Part shown: positions 1-13,721 of the stretch, in pieces
Numbering within the stretch: position 1 is the first letter of the stretch
Layout of the letters: the number at the start of each line of letters is the position of its first letter
Assembly: GCA_013396655.1 (NCBI GenBank)
Contig: WBMV01007391.1
Span: 313,017-377,016, forward strand
Source of the DNA: Campylorhamphus procurvoides
Taxonomy: Eukaryota; Chordata; Aves; Passeriformes; Dendrocolaptidae
Reading direction: 5' to 3'
DNA: 64,000 nt
The notes under the pieces: generated by a model
The model's database searches: none
What the model was told of the DNA's origin: nothing
The model's input: only the letters and a program-made list of their open reading frames with translations
Made by a program: the position numbers and the translations under genes

Positions 1-3000
1 TCTGCTACAAGCTATGATTAGGGAAAAGAGACAAAGGAAAACTGTCTCCACATGAATTTCTCCAGCCAAATTTCTTCTTCCTTCCTTGGTTTGACTTGTG
101 TCTGTTGATACCTGACTTCAGTACATCAAGACTGTGGAGGTGAGCCTTGGCTCTCTGCTCTTCTCAGATCTTCCTGAAAGACAATATGAAACAAGTGAAA
201 GTCAGAGACCTTCACAGCAACCTCTCAGTAGCAATCATGAGCCAACAGGCTTCTGTTATTGCAGAGGAACAATAGCAATGCGGTTTGCTGGTGGGCGGGT
301 TAGGGGCAAGGAGAAGGGAAGGTTGTATAGAGGTGCTGGGCAGGAGAAAAAACAGCATGCAAAAATACGTGTGGGAGAGGACAACCATTGCATCACACAT
401 GGCCCCCTCCCAGGGCCTTCCCAGGGAGGGGGCCCCACTAGTTTGCTGCCGATTTCCAGGTCCATTTGACTGACCAGCAAAATTACCTGTGCTGTACCAC
501 ATTTCTCTGTAGTATTGCAGTAGCTGAGGAAAACATTTCATCTCAGCATCTGGTGGAAACCATCATTAGTGAGAAATCCTTAGCTATTTTAATTTTCTCC
601 TTCGTAAAATATGAATGGGCCTGTTCAGGTAATGCTGTTAGCATTTTTATTGAAAGATAAGGACTACAGGTGTTTATTGGCAGAGAAAAAGTTTGAAGGA
701 TTTGGGGATGATCAGGATTTAAATATTTGGTTTTTACTTTGAGCACTCCAGTACTAACTCCGGAGTCAGCACATTTCTTTAATCTCAAAAATCAAGGAAA
801 TTGTGACCATTGTAAAGAGTTAAACTGGGACATTACTTGTCTTATGTATTTTACAGAGAACACTTGTTTTTGTGCCTTCTGGACTGGCATAATCAGGCCA
901 CTGTTCAGGTGCATATTGCTCTTCAGGAAGGACACATAAGCATGTGTTTAAGACCTATGAAATCACGAGCCTTTTTTGCCTTTTCTAAATCAACAAGACT
1001 TAAGCATGTGCTTAAAGTGCTTTTTCCGAACTGGGGCCTTAAAGAGCTGAGTTAGCTTATGCACCTTCCTATTTAAAAGATGGATGTGGAAAATTTCCCA
1101 GATTATACATCTGCTCTTCCAATTTACATTGCAGAGGGTAAGGCTGAGTACAGAGGGAGCAGAAAAAGGTAAAGAAAAATAAAAATTATCTTGAATTGGC
1201 TGCTTGGCAAAAAGAAACTGAAACAGCTGCTTGCCAGATTGGGATGGCTGCACACTGTGAGCACCATGGCAGTCCCATCTGCACACCAGGCTTTCATCAG
1301 GTGCTGTATTTAAAATAGAAGCAGAGCCTGAAGAGAGAAAGCAAGTCTGTTTACAGTCAAGAGGTGTCTTACATTGCAGTGTCCTCCTGCTGTTTTGTCT
1401 CCATCTTATACCTTCCCTGCTTTTTCCCTGCAAACTGTTGCAATGGTACAAATCACAGAGAGGAATGATGGATTTAGGAAGGCTTCTGCCCTGATTTTGA
1501 TTTTTCCCCCCAGCAGTGTGTGTTACCACGGCATGGAAACATAAAGAGAACTCCTGCCATTCAAAGATGTGACATTTGGAGCACCCACAATAAAAAAAGG
1601 TACAAACCCAGCCTTTTTGGAGGAGTGACACTTTGTGGGATTGGCAATGAAGTTCAGGCATGAGGAGAAAAGGCAGCTCCATGCTTATGGCTATGTGTGC
1701 ACTGCCCACAGCCTGAACATTGGTCCCCCTGCATCTGGGGTCTGCACTCATGTTTATCTGTGCTGCCTGCATGGGTAGGGTGAGCTGGTCTCTCTGCATG
1801 GGTAGGGAAGACATGTTTGCTCCAGCACTCACAGCACCATGTGGGTCACTAGCAAGGCTGGCTCAAGCCTCTGGCAAATGAACGAGACACTAGAGACACA
1901 ATCTTTGATCTTCCAGCTTTGACCCTGACATGCTTCTCATGTTGCAATCAAAAGATGGTTCCAATTAAAACTTTTTTGTTTATTTTCACTGTATTTCTAC
2001 CCCCATTACAGAAAGTTTTCTTTCAATGCGGTGAAGATTTGGCTAGTTTTTCATTGAGACTATGACAAAATAAAGTGGGGACTAATACCAGTTATGCCAT
2101 AGTCAGTCTGAGTTCGATGTAGGCCTGATGGGATGAAATTTAGCAGCTCACAGTGTGTGCAGGGTTGACACTGAACAACTCCTCTTCCCTTAAACCTGGG
2201 GAATTTATGAACCTTATCTTGGCTGCTAGACCATCCTTCTCTTCTTGTGCTTTACTTCCTCTGTCTAAGTTTTAAAGCTTTATCTAGACCTAGGCTGTGC
2301 TTTACATCACATACTCTCACTTTGATTTCAAAGATGGAAGGGAAGTTATTTAAAAATAGGCTTCATCATAGACAGTATTTTGGCAATTAGGCACGGAGCT
2401 AGACCTCGTAAGTGCATCTGTGACTCTGAGGGAGGTCAGCATGGTTTAACTTTTGAGGAAGAGAAGAAAATCAAACTGTTTCACCATTTGACTGGTGAGA
2501 GCCAGAGATCCTTTTGTATGAATTTCTTCTTGTTGTGCAACTTTGGATTTTTTTTATTCAGCTTTCCAACTACTTTGACAATGTAGTAGATATAAAATGG
2601 AATTCCACAGTAGATCACTTGGTGCTGATAGAGCTGAATGCATAGCTGGCATGCTCTGGCTGCATTTATACAGTTCCCAGAGCGACCAGAGCATTGCTCT
2701 GAAGACACATGTCTATTTGAAGCTGGAATTAAACTGTCAAATTGATCTCATATTAAATACTAATTGATAATGATCTCTTACTGCTCTTTTTAAATCATGT
2801 TGACCAGGCTAACTTTCTTTTCAATGCAGTATAAACCACTGAAATCAGTGAATGTTTTTCTCCATTATTTGCAGTAACAGTGGGTTGTGAAGGAGTCAGA
2901 AATTTCAGGTGGTAGAATTTTACACCCAGCACAGGTCACCTGGGAGAGTGTTGTTCAAGGACAAGCTTTGCCACTAGTCTGTAGTTTGACCCCATGGGAC

Positions 3001-6000
3001 AATTCAGCTCATCCTCCATGACTCTCTTTCCCACCTGCAACATAAACATTAAGTACTTTGTAATCAAAGATCGAAAAGCTCCATAAAACAGGCACAGATC
3101 GTTATTACTTTGCACATGGCGCAAGCAGTGAAGAATCAGTCTCAGGGAAACAGTGGAGGTGAGAGTAACACATGGCTATGTGTATGTCATTAGCAATCCC
3201 CAGAGCCTCTTGTCCTCCCAAAGCTCATAAACAGCAATATGAATGTTTCAAAAGTAACTTTTAAAAAAATGTAAAAGCTACTTTAATTAAATGAACATAT
3301 CTTTACTCTTAGGTCATAAACTTGGATCTCAATAACTATGTTGGGAATTCAAAAGCATTTCAAATAATTTAAAAAAAATAAAAAGAGAGAGTGATGTTCT
3401 TTCATATTTGGCAATTTTTCAGGTCTCTTGTATTAAACCAGATTTTCCTTTTGTTAAAAGCAAGTTGAAAAGCTTTTGTAATAAGATATTAAAAGTGGTT
3501 AACATCCTGGATCTTTAATAGCAATGCTTGAATGTAGACTTTTAGACTTGAAAAAGAGTGGTGCAAATCTATATATAAAGTTGCTTTATCTGGTCCTTAT
3601 TTGTTTGATAGAACAGGATCTTACAAAAATAAAAGTATTGTGTGCCAAAGTGTGACTTTCACTCTGAATAACAAATACAACAAATAATCTTACTTTTAAA
3701 TTATTTAATCTACTGCTATCCCCAGGGTAAAGGTGATAAGAGCTTGGGCTTGTGGTCTGGGCTCAGTCTGAGGTGACACAGTGGCTTATAGTAGGCAGGA
3801 GAGAACAGAGTGGTCACCTAGTGCCATGGACCAGTACCCATAGGTTGGCAGACCCAGGTGCCCATGGTCGTGATCTCTTAGGGCTGGCATAGCACTGTGT
3901 GGCCAGGCTTCCAGAGTGACACCTGGCACAGGACAGGCTTTGCTTGGATCAGCATGGCATCAGCATGGAAAATGATCTTGGGAACCAGAGAAATTCTACT
4001 TTCTTACCATCCCGTAGCTTCCAGATCTAGAAGATCTGCTGCTTCCAGTCTCTTAAAAATAATGATGGTCAGAAGATGCTTATTTCTTCATTTCCCACTG
4101 GGACAGCACGGTAGCCCTTTCTGTCCTTCAGGAACAATGAATAACAGGAGACAGAGATCCCCTGTTTCAGGCAGCAAGGAACTGTCATCTGCATTTGCTT
4201 TCCTAACTTTTAACTAGTTTTAAGTTGTGAACCTGTATCATTTGCTGTGGAGATCTGTGAAGTATGTGTGGACACTGAATACAATGTTTCTCTGGTCTTC
4301 TTTAACCCTTCAGGTCTTCACAACACACAGACAGGGGTCTTAAATTAGTAACATTGATTGTTGATATATCTCAGGTGACCAGTAAAAGTAAGAGACTTGT
4401 CAAGGTTGTTCTTATTTCTGGTTTAATTTTGGCTGAACACTCATCTTGTATGCTCAGGATGTTCTCAACTACGTGTGGAAGTTGAGGTCACTTTTTTAGC
4501 ACTGTTTTAGTGCCTGTCTTGACCTGGCAGAATTTCTTAATTATATAACCCATGTTTAATAGCTTGTTTAATACCTACTGCTAAGATATCCAGAGAGCTC
4601 TTAAAAAAGACACCAAGAAACTGAAATCAGTTTTGGATCATCCTGGTGAGCCTTTTTTCCCCAGACCATTGCTCCACCAAGTGTCTTCCCCATCTGGTAG
4701 CTCCCCTCCTTCATCAAGAGAGGCTTATGTGAAGCATGATGCCTGGGACCCCTTTCAAGCTTGAACATCAGCTTCATGAGAGTTCATCCCTCTCTGCTTT
4801 TGGAAATCTACTGATTAGGGCTCAGATCTTTTTGTTCATCTTCAGTCATCAGTGCTTTACAGTCATTGCCCATTCACAGCCACAGCAGTAGCTCAGTTAA
4901 ATGAAACTGCCTAGATGGGAATATATCTGGGTGACGTATTTGCTGAATGGCTCTCAAGAAACCCATTTATAAAAGTCAGCATGTTGGTAAATGGTAGCTA
5001 GTTCATGAATAACAACAAAAAAGAAGTTGGATCTACAAGTCACTACAAATTATTTACTGTGTCCAGATTCATTTGCAACAATGGGCTTGGATGCAAGAAA
5101 ATCTTGAACTTTGGCCAGAAAACCCTTCTTTCGTTGTTAGAAGTTACATCTGCTGCTTCTTTCTTCTAGTGCTACACAGATCTATTTAATCCCTAAAACG
5201 TGTTCACAATTTGATTGTATTTACATATATATGTCTATTGCCTCACTGTAAATACCAGCCCTACTCTTCATCACATTTCCTTGCAGTGTTAAGGTTTCAT
5301 TTGGATAATGTCACTTTTCTTGTGCCTGGAGAATTTGGCTTCCTATGAGCATTCAGAATTTGAGTTCTTCCTTTATGTATCAGAGGGTTTGTTTTTTCCA
5401 TTTCCCTCCCTCTCTGTTCCACCAGCCTCCCACCCCATCCCCCCTTTTTTTTTTTCATTTTCTTTGTAATTCTCTTTTTAGTCTACTGAGAGAACCAAGA
5501 ATGTCTACTGCATACCCTCTGGCCTGCCATGTTTAAGTGAAATGAAGACTCAGTATGAAAAATGTACCTGAGAATTTCTCCTATGTTTTAATTGAGTGCA
5601 AGCCATGCTCTATGGCTGAGGGTCTTGCTGGAACCATCACGAAGATGCAGGAAGTGGCAATGAGTCATGTCTGAAGCAAATCCAATTCATCCAAACACAA
5701 CCAAAAGAAACTAAAACCTGTTGTATCTGAGTTAATAGATTTTAGTGCTTGATTTCTGTGGTCAGAGCTAATGTCACCTCATGCAGACTCCAGGCCAATG
5801 CAATCCCAGTAAAGTGCTGCTGATTGTGAGTTAGCACTGAAGAAATGCAGTGATTCACTGTCCTCCAAGGGTAGCCTGTGCCTCATTAAGAGATAAGATG
5901 GAGAAGCCTAGCACTCATGTTAAACACTGGGTTGTGTGCTGATATCTGACATGGGCAGAGCAAGGAAGTCTCTCCCACAGGCCTCAGAGCCAGCAGCCCC

Positions 6001-9000
6001 TTTGCATGTTAGTGACCCTTGAAAGGCAGAGGTTCCTGTGCCATGCCACTGCCCACCTCCTCCTGGTTGTAGCGTGGAAAAAGAGCTGAAATCAGACAAG
6101 CCCCTTTGTGAGCAGAGGGTGCACAGCGGTGGCACAGTGGGCTTCTCCAAATCCAGCCCCAGTGCGAGAAGTTCGGGTTAAGAAGAGACTGGTTCCTATG
6201 GCCCCCTTGGCTGAGCCCCCAAGGAGTCTGCTCCTAGTTTCTCAAGTAACGAAGGGTAATGAAAGTTCTTTTTTACCCACACCAGACCTTTATATTATGC
6301 TAGGGCTTTTTTACATCATGAGCTGCGCACCCAAACACTTGGGAATGGGTTTCCAAAGCATGCATAGTCCCCACAAAGACCAGTGCTGACAACATTTTTA
6401 GTATTTAAACTCATATCATGACAATCATGAGAACAAAATGTTACTTAATATGGGTTATTTTATGTTAACACAGAAAATGTAAAATATTTTTGTTCATATG
6501 TCTTTAAAATTGTTCACTTAAAAGAGCTTTGTTTTCAGTAAAGGTACCCCGATCATCCCTCCAGGAAAATAATGAGTAATCACAGCTGGTAGTGAAAAAA
6601 CCACACAACCTAGTTCTGTGCAAAACTACTAATCCAAGATTCATGGACCAGATATATAACTTTTTCCAACTGATGGGATTTTTCCCATGTTTTACCACTG
6701 AACTTATGAGGGAAAGGTAGATTATTTTTTTTTAAATGTTATCAACATTTTTCATATTAAAAATCAATGTATTATACTGCATCCTTTTCTCTTGAAGTTA
6801 AAATAGAAACTCAGAGTTTTCCAAACTCACAAGAAGCGACCATTTCTATAGTTGAACAGATCTGTTGCATTAATTTACCAAGAACATCCACTTGATTTAG
6901 TTGAAATAACACTTATGAAGTAATAAATGTTTAGTTTAAGGGAATGCTTATTGAGAAAAGTTTATTACTTACTGGAAAATAATTGAAATTGAACGCTGCA
7001 TATACTTACATAAAATATGTGGTATCTGAAAGAAATCCAAAGAATTTTGTTACTAATTTCCCATGTTGTTTACATGTGTTAGAGCTATGTTTATTCTAGA
7101 AGAATCACTCACCAGGAGCTATAGAAATCAAAGTGCAAACTGGTTTATTTTTCTCAGTTTTTTAACTTATTAATAACAGCATCAGTTTCTAGTGTTAGAT
7201 AGATGATATGCAACAGGCACAGACATTTTTCTTTAAATATATACACAGTAAGTGAGAAAATAAAGCAAAAATGTGAAGTCAAGTGAGTTTTTTATTAAGT
7301 TAAATAAAACAAATATTAAATACCATTTTTGCAATTCTGCATTTTTTCTGTGTATTGAATAAGTCACAACATATTCTACAGTGCATTTTTAGGGTATGTT
7401 TCAATAACCAAATCCCTATACAATGAAGCAGTAATCAGGATAATAAAAACACCAAGGATTTAATTATGCTTTCTCAAGGATTTATACATTGAAAAAATAA
7501 AGTTGCCTTAACAAATCAAAGACAGTAGAGTTTATAAAGTGTTGGTTTTTTTTAAATTGGAAAGGAACAGATATCATATTTTTATGGCAAGTTGTGATAT
7601 GTTAAAGTAATTTCTCATTTCTCATTTTTAGTGTGAAAATTTTCCTGCACGTTTCCTAACTGCAGACCATCTCCCCTAAGTTTTAGTTTGTCTGTAGAAA
7701 GAAGCTGGCTTTTGCTAAAACAGCTATAAAGGAAGTTAATCATGCCCACTCCCAGTCCCAACTCCTCAGTCCCTAGATCTGCGGAATCTTCCTTGAAGGG
7801 AATTTTGCTATAGAGTAAGTATAAGAGTGCAGAACTTGTTCAATCCACTTGTGGGCCTGGAAGAGAAAGGGAATAAGGAGTGTGTGGCTTCTCCAAGCAT
7901 GCATATTGTAGCCCTGGAGCCAAAGCTCACTTGTTTTAATAAAGGCAGACATGGCCAGGATTGAATCCTTGAAGAGTGAATCTTCTAACACCAGATAAGT
8001 AGGTTATATTTATGTTTTACTGTGCAATATGTGGAATCTCTCTTTTCTTCACCATCTGCCAAATAATCCTGCATTTGGAGTTTTTCTTGCAACAGCTGAG
8101 ATACTTTAACAATTTAAGGATCAAGTCCTCACACTGCCAGTGTACGTGCAAGCAATCCCTCTGCTACCAAAAGACTGGCCAAGTGCTCCAGGCTCTGCAC
8201 GTGCAAGTGAGAGATGGGGAGACGATGCACCCGCCCCCTCGGAGAGCTTGTAAGCATGGCACTTTGCTCCCAGTGAGAAATAAAGATTTTAATCCTTCCT
8301 GGGGTGCACACACCAGAGGAAACTTCACACCACAGGCACGGGGGCTCCAGATCCCTGCTGGGGACTGTGTTTGCCTCCTTGGAGCAGTCTCTGTGGTACC
8401 CCTCTGCAAAGAGAACAGACTTGTAGTTTTCAGCCCTACTGCACTCCAAACCCAACTATGCTGTGGGAGGTTTAACACTTACTTAATGAGGACTATGTGT
8501 GTGCATACATATGGATGTGTGTATATCTGTCTACACATACACACAATATAAATTAACTAAACATGTTACTAGGATACATCAGGAAAACCACATCCAAACA
8601 AAGAGTCCAGTATGGAAAAAGCTATTAAAAGATCCCAGAATTTTAGCTTGTTGTGTATAGAAATAAATATGATTACAGAATACCAATTTTACATTTTGTT
8701 CTTTTCCTAATGACACTTATAAGAGGTGCTGTCTTCTGGGATTAAAGGACAGATTGCAAATGAAAGAAACAATTCTGATGTTTGTAAATAACATGATGCT
8801 CATGATTTAGTTGCCCACCTCCTGAAAACTTGGGGATGAGCTCCATAGTTAAAATTAAGCATAGCAGCCTTTTTTTAATATTACAAAGTCCAAGAAGCCT
8901 CAAGGGGACCCTGAACTCTGTCCTTAGAACTTTTAAGAGAAATGCAAGCAGGAACTACTTTTGTGCTCAGTGTCCAGAGGATCAGAGTACCTTCACATGA

Positions 9001-12000
9001 GCTCAGCACTGAAAGATGAAGATAGGAATGAAGTTTACAATTTCCTTTTCATCACAACCTTCTTTTACACTGTCTAGGTAGCGTAAATAATTTTACTTCT
9101 TCTTCTTAAGTGCAAAGACACACAGTCAGAGCTCACACACACATTGCAGTGCTGGCATGCAGCAGCCTGAGGCAATGCTCAGGCTCACTGGATTGAGGAG
9201 TACCTGGAGATACGCTTGCAGCCCTAAGGTGAGGATGGGCCCATTTTGCCAGGGCTCTGCCACAGCCCTTAGGCAGCTCACAACAGACAAAAATGTAGCA
9301 ATTTATCCAGCTGGCAAATACTCCTTCAGTCAAGTAATTGAACCAGATGTGCTTTCCCTCTCACAGTTACCTATTTAGGTATTGTAATGTTCTATGTAGC
9401 AATGATCTGGTTTTTGAATACCCTGCTGCCTCGTGTACTACTTTGCTCAAGCTCTGCTCCCTATACGTAACACTGTAAAGACAGCAAATCAGTCAAGATA
9501 CCAGAACTGAGCCCTGCAAGCCAGGTTTCTATAGGGAGAACAGATCTGGATAATTAAAATTATTTTAAAAAAGAAACAAAATGAAACATGTCTCAGAAGT
9601 AGACCCTTAGAAGTAGGCAATACTGGCCTGTAACTTCCCTGGTTAAAGCACCTGGTCCATCTCCCATGCTTCAGCTGACATGATGCAGTAAGAGTTGACA
9701 TATCCCACATGCTCAGGCTGGCAATGTGCAACTTTTCTGGGCAAAGGCAAATGCTCTGGCCCCAGACACTCTGAAGTGTTGGGGCATGTAATTAAATGGT
9801 AATTTAAATTGCACTAGTCATGTAACTAAGTCTGAGATATTTTTTTTTCTAGTCATGATTTTCCAAACTGGAATCCCTCTTGGAACTGACTTTGAAGTCA
9901 GTAACAAGCCTCCTATTGGGTTTGATGCAAACAGAATCATCTCTCACTGGAGTTTTTAGCGGAGCAGAGAAAAATATTTTTCCTGTTAAAAGATTTTCCT
10001 ATTAGTACAAACACATAAAAGCCTTTTCAAAATTATAATGTTAAATATTTTAATGTCCTGCCAAACCTCATTAATTCTCATTGTTTAGCAAAAATGGCAC
10101 AGACTTTTTGAGTTGTTAGCTATGGCATTTTTTTGCATATTAAGATCAATAATATGCTTTACAAGGAATAAAGGGTTGTCTAATGAGAAAAGTCTTTTAA
10201 AAGTCAAGACAATTCCAACTGTTATGAATGATTACAAATTATGTGTTTATTTGTATGGGGGTGGGGTAGGAGGAGGTTAAGGCCTTGGGCACATGAATTA
10301 TACTTCCATGTTTCCTTTCTTTACCCGAAATTGTACTTCCCCAAAGCCTCCCCTACTGATCAGCTGCGTGAATTCTAGGTTTGACTACTAGTGCAAGACT
10401 TTAAGTTTTCTGTTTTAACACTGTCCCATGGTTCTTAAAATATTTATTAGAATAAATTTCTATGACAGGCTCTATTGACATGTACAGAAGGAACACTTGG
10501 TTCAGATCTCTCAAAAGTTGTCCTTTTTGAACCTTATGTTCTACTCCCTATATGTGCAGCCTCAGCAAATAATAAGTGCATGGGTTTAGGCCTTTGAGTT
10601 CTCTCATACTAAGCAACACAGATGCACATTCAAACGTCCCTTCACCTGTATTGAGTTTGGCCTGGCTCCGCAAAGGCTGTATGTGAGGTCAGACTGAACT
10701 TCAAGGACTTAATTTTTCAGATGTTAAAGTCAATGTGAGCTCTAAACAAGGAACCTAGTGAGGGTAAGGAACCACAGTGAGGTGATGGCAGCATCTGTGG
10801 ATGGCAGAAGAGACGACTGCACAGAGCCTGCAGTTGTCCTCAAGAAGGATAGGTGTCTGATGTGTGCATTCCCCGGGGACTCCAGCTGCAGTTAGCTCAT
10901 GCCAACAGTGAAGTGGCATCCTGCTCTGGTGCCTTTGAGGACAAGTGTTTGCAGCCACATGGGCACAGCTACTTTAGAAGTCCATCAGCGCTTCATGCAA
11001 TCCAAAGAGAGAAGTCCAGTTTAGACTTTTTTCAAAGCCTCTTCATTGACTGCTTCAGGACAGACTGACATATCAGAGGCTTAAAAACTCTTCCACTTTT
11101 TTTGCCTTGGGAACAAAATCTTCCATCAGTTTCCAGTGTGGATCTCAGCATGAACTGGTTCTCTCGGGGATTGCTGCCCTGCTCAATGGGGTTTAGGTTT
11201 TTCCTGCACTGGGGTGGTGGAAAATAAACCTTTTAATCAGAAACTGAAAAACAAGTTGGTATTTTTTTATAGATGTGAGGCTCTAGAGACCTCATTCAGT
11301 TGACTAGGAAGGTTAAACTTCTGTTTCCTCCTCTCCGTAACAGCACTGTGATGTCTGGGTAGAAGCTGTTCTGGTGTTGGCACAGGAGAAAGGAGAAGAA
11401 AAGAGGGACCAAACCATTAATTGTTCCATGGAGAATAGTGCAGCTAAAGAAAGACTATTTCTTGTCTCTGTCCTTTGGATGCCTGATGTTATGCAAACTA
11501 CAAACCATGGTGATGGGAAATGTGGTTGTGAATTCCTTAAAGCAGAGAGATGAAGATGGCTCCCCCAATACTTGCATGACTCACAACCTACTCTGAAAAA
11601 TGGGGCTGCTGGCATTTCTCCACCATGCTCTGGTGCCACTGTGTTTTGTGCAGATCCCTGTTTGTGTGAGCATGCATTACATGTGCACTGCCAGAAGCAG
11701 CTCCTCGAGGGAAGAGGCATGCTTTGTCTTCAAATCCTGATGGGATTAGGTGCGAGATATGCACTTACCCCTGTCAAGACCAAAAGGCTTCAGAGCATGT
11801 GTGGAGCAGAATTTCAGGCATCTTAGTGACTTCTCTGGTGCTTAGAACTTACTTGGCAAAGGCATGATGAAATGAAAAAATAGTCTAAATTTAAACACCA
11901 GATTCCAGCCATTCCACAGCGTTGTTAAGTTTGTGTGTTGGACTTGTGTCCGAGTTAAGTAATAGGAACTTCCTAGGTGTAGATATTATGAGGGAACACT

Positions 12001-13130
12001 TTCAGAATTCTGTGTCTTGGAATCTCTGCAAATACCTTAAATTTTCTCAAGATTTGTTTGTGTAATGAGAAATACATGCATAAATATGTAGCATTTATTG
12101 TAGTATACTGCAGTATATTAATTGATTCACCCAAATCTATTGCTCTTGTTTTTTATAAGCTCTCAAAATAACATGGTGTGAAAGTATAAAAAATTTAAAA
12201 ATGCATATACAGAAACAAATAATCTTTAAAATGTGTTATAAATTACTGGTTTCCTCCTAAATCAGAACTATTTATTACCTAAATGTTTATAAGACTTGTT
12301 CTTGAATACTCATGCGGAACAAAATGGTCTCATTTTCATTTACCATCTTCTATCTGCTCTCCACCAGTGCAGAGCCTTAAAATCCTCCTCCATTTCACAT
12401 GACAACCCATGTCAGATCCTACTGTGCCTCCAGACCTTTGCAGATCACAGGATCTGCAACATGCAGTTGCTAAGCAGAGGTAAAGGAATACCCATCAGGT
12501 CATTGGACTTAAGATGGAAATATTTGTTTGGCTGAACTAGATCTGGATGGATGGATGTAGATGCAAACAGGTGAGATATTGGCTGTGAAGGCTGAGTTAT
12601 GATGTGGATTTTGGATTGTTGCCTATTTTGTCCAGCAAAGTACCAGAAGATGAGTTAAATCTGCAGAGGCCAAAAAAGATAATTATAAACACCCCTAGAT
12701 GACAATGTCTATTAATTTGCCATAAGTTGCTGCAGCCCCATGGACAAAGAAAAGGAAACTAGTGGCTCTCCAGATCTACTTTAAGTTGTACGTATGCTGC
12801 ATGTATGCTGTGTGTATGCACAGCCCGTCTCTATAAGCCTATAGGTCCCTGCTTCTTCTCTGCAGTCCTGTGAAGGTACTGGGGGCCAGGTCTGGCAGGG
12901 CAGAAAAACGCCAGGAAACATATTTTGGCAGAAAAGGCTTGTGAGCCTCCCATGTGTGCTCCACATTGTCTATCGCGTGCCCTTTGATGTTGGGTTTGGT
13001 TCATGTGAAGGCGTGAGGCCAGATCCTCATCCCAACAGACGGTGCCAGGCCAACACACCAAGCTGCAACAAGAGCTGACATGGTACAAACCAAGGTGAGT
13101 ATACAATCTGTCCCCAGCACACAAGGCAGC
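1..13130. other. AT-rich intergenic sequence, 3' distal side of HAND2
   Basis: I see no recognisable protein, tRNA or rRNA gene here. The sequence is unique and AT-rich with scattered short homopolymers. Open frames reach 280 codons (990-1832, minus) and 179 codons (8012-8551, plus) but carry no domain I recognise. In human the next gene on this side is SCRG1; I looked for its small cysteine-rich secreted protein and did not find it. Confidence 0.6.
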
Positions 13131-13330
13131 TTTTTACCCTTTTTTTTCTGCCATTTTTATCTTTTCTCTTTTTTCTTTTTTTTCTTACCCTTTTTCCTCA
13201 TTTTTTTCTCTTTTATTTTTTAGTTATTTTAATTTTTCTTTTGCGTTTTTTATTTTGCTTTTTTTCCTTCTTCTATTTCTTGTTTTCTACTTTTTTCCTT
13301 TCTTTTTCTTTTTATCTTTCTCTAATAACT
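13131..13330 (+). repeat. T-rich polypyrimidine tract
   Basis: This is about 190 bases of almost pure T with C interruptions (for example ttttcttttttttcttaccc). It marks the boundary between the AT-rich left flank and the GC-rich domain. It is low complexity, so open frames across it are meaningless. Confidence 0.85.
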
Positions 13331-13609
13331 AAGAGCTTGCTGTGTTCCTTGTTGCAAATACGATTGTTTTCTCTCCGAGTGAAACACCGTCTCAAATTCC
13401 GTTCCTTGTGGGGTGCCGGCCTGGCCACTGCCTGGCCGAGTACTTGACCTGAAAGTCCCCTTCTCGCGGGAAGGAAGGGCTGTTTAAGGGCTGCGACCTT
13501 CCTGCTCTCTGGCTTCAGGGGCTCGGCACCTCAGTCTGCCTTGCTCTGTGCCCGCTCTTGGCTCTTCGCGTGGGAAACGGGTGGGAAAATAATAATCAAA
13601 ATGGTGGCG

Positions 13610-13721
13610 CTCCCTTTCCCTTTCCCTTTCCCTTTCATCTTTCCCTTTCCCCTTTTCCTCCCCTTCCCCTTTCCTTTCACCTTTCCCTCTCCTTCTCCCT
13701 TTCTCTCTCCCTCTCCTCTCC
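13610..13721 (+). repeat. TTTCCC-type polypyrimidine tract
   Basis: About 110 bases are pyrimidine with very few interruptions. The tract begins with four TTTCCC hexamers (about 13614-13637) and decays into CCTTTT/CTCTCC variants. The purine strand could form triplex or slipped structures. Frames on both strands through it are low complexity. Confidence 0.9.

Noticed and set aside
1..13130. SCRG1, the expected next gene on the 3' side of HAND2
   Set aside because: No frame resembling its short cysteine-rich secreted product was found. The gene probably lies outside the window.
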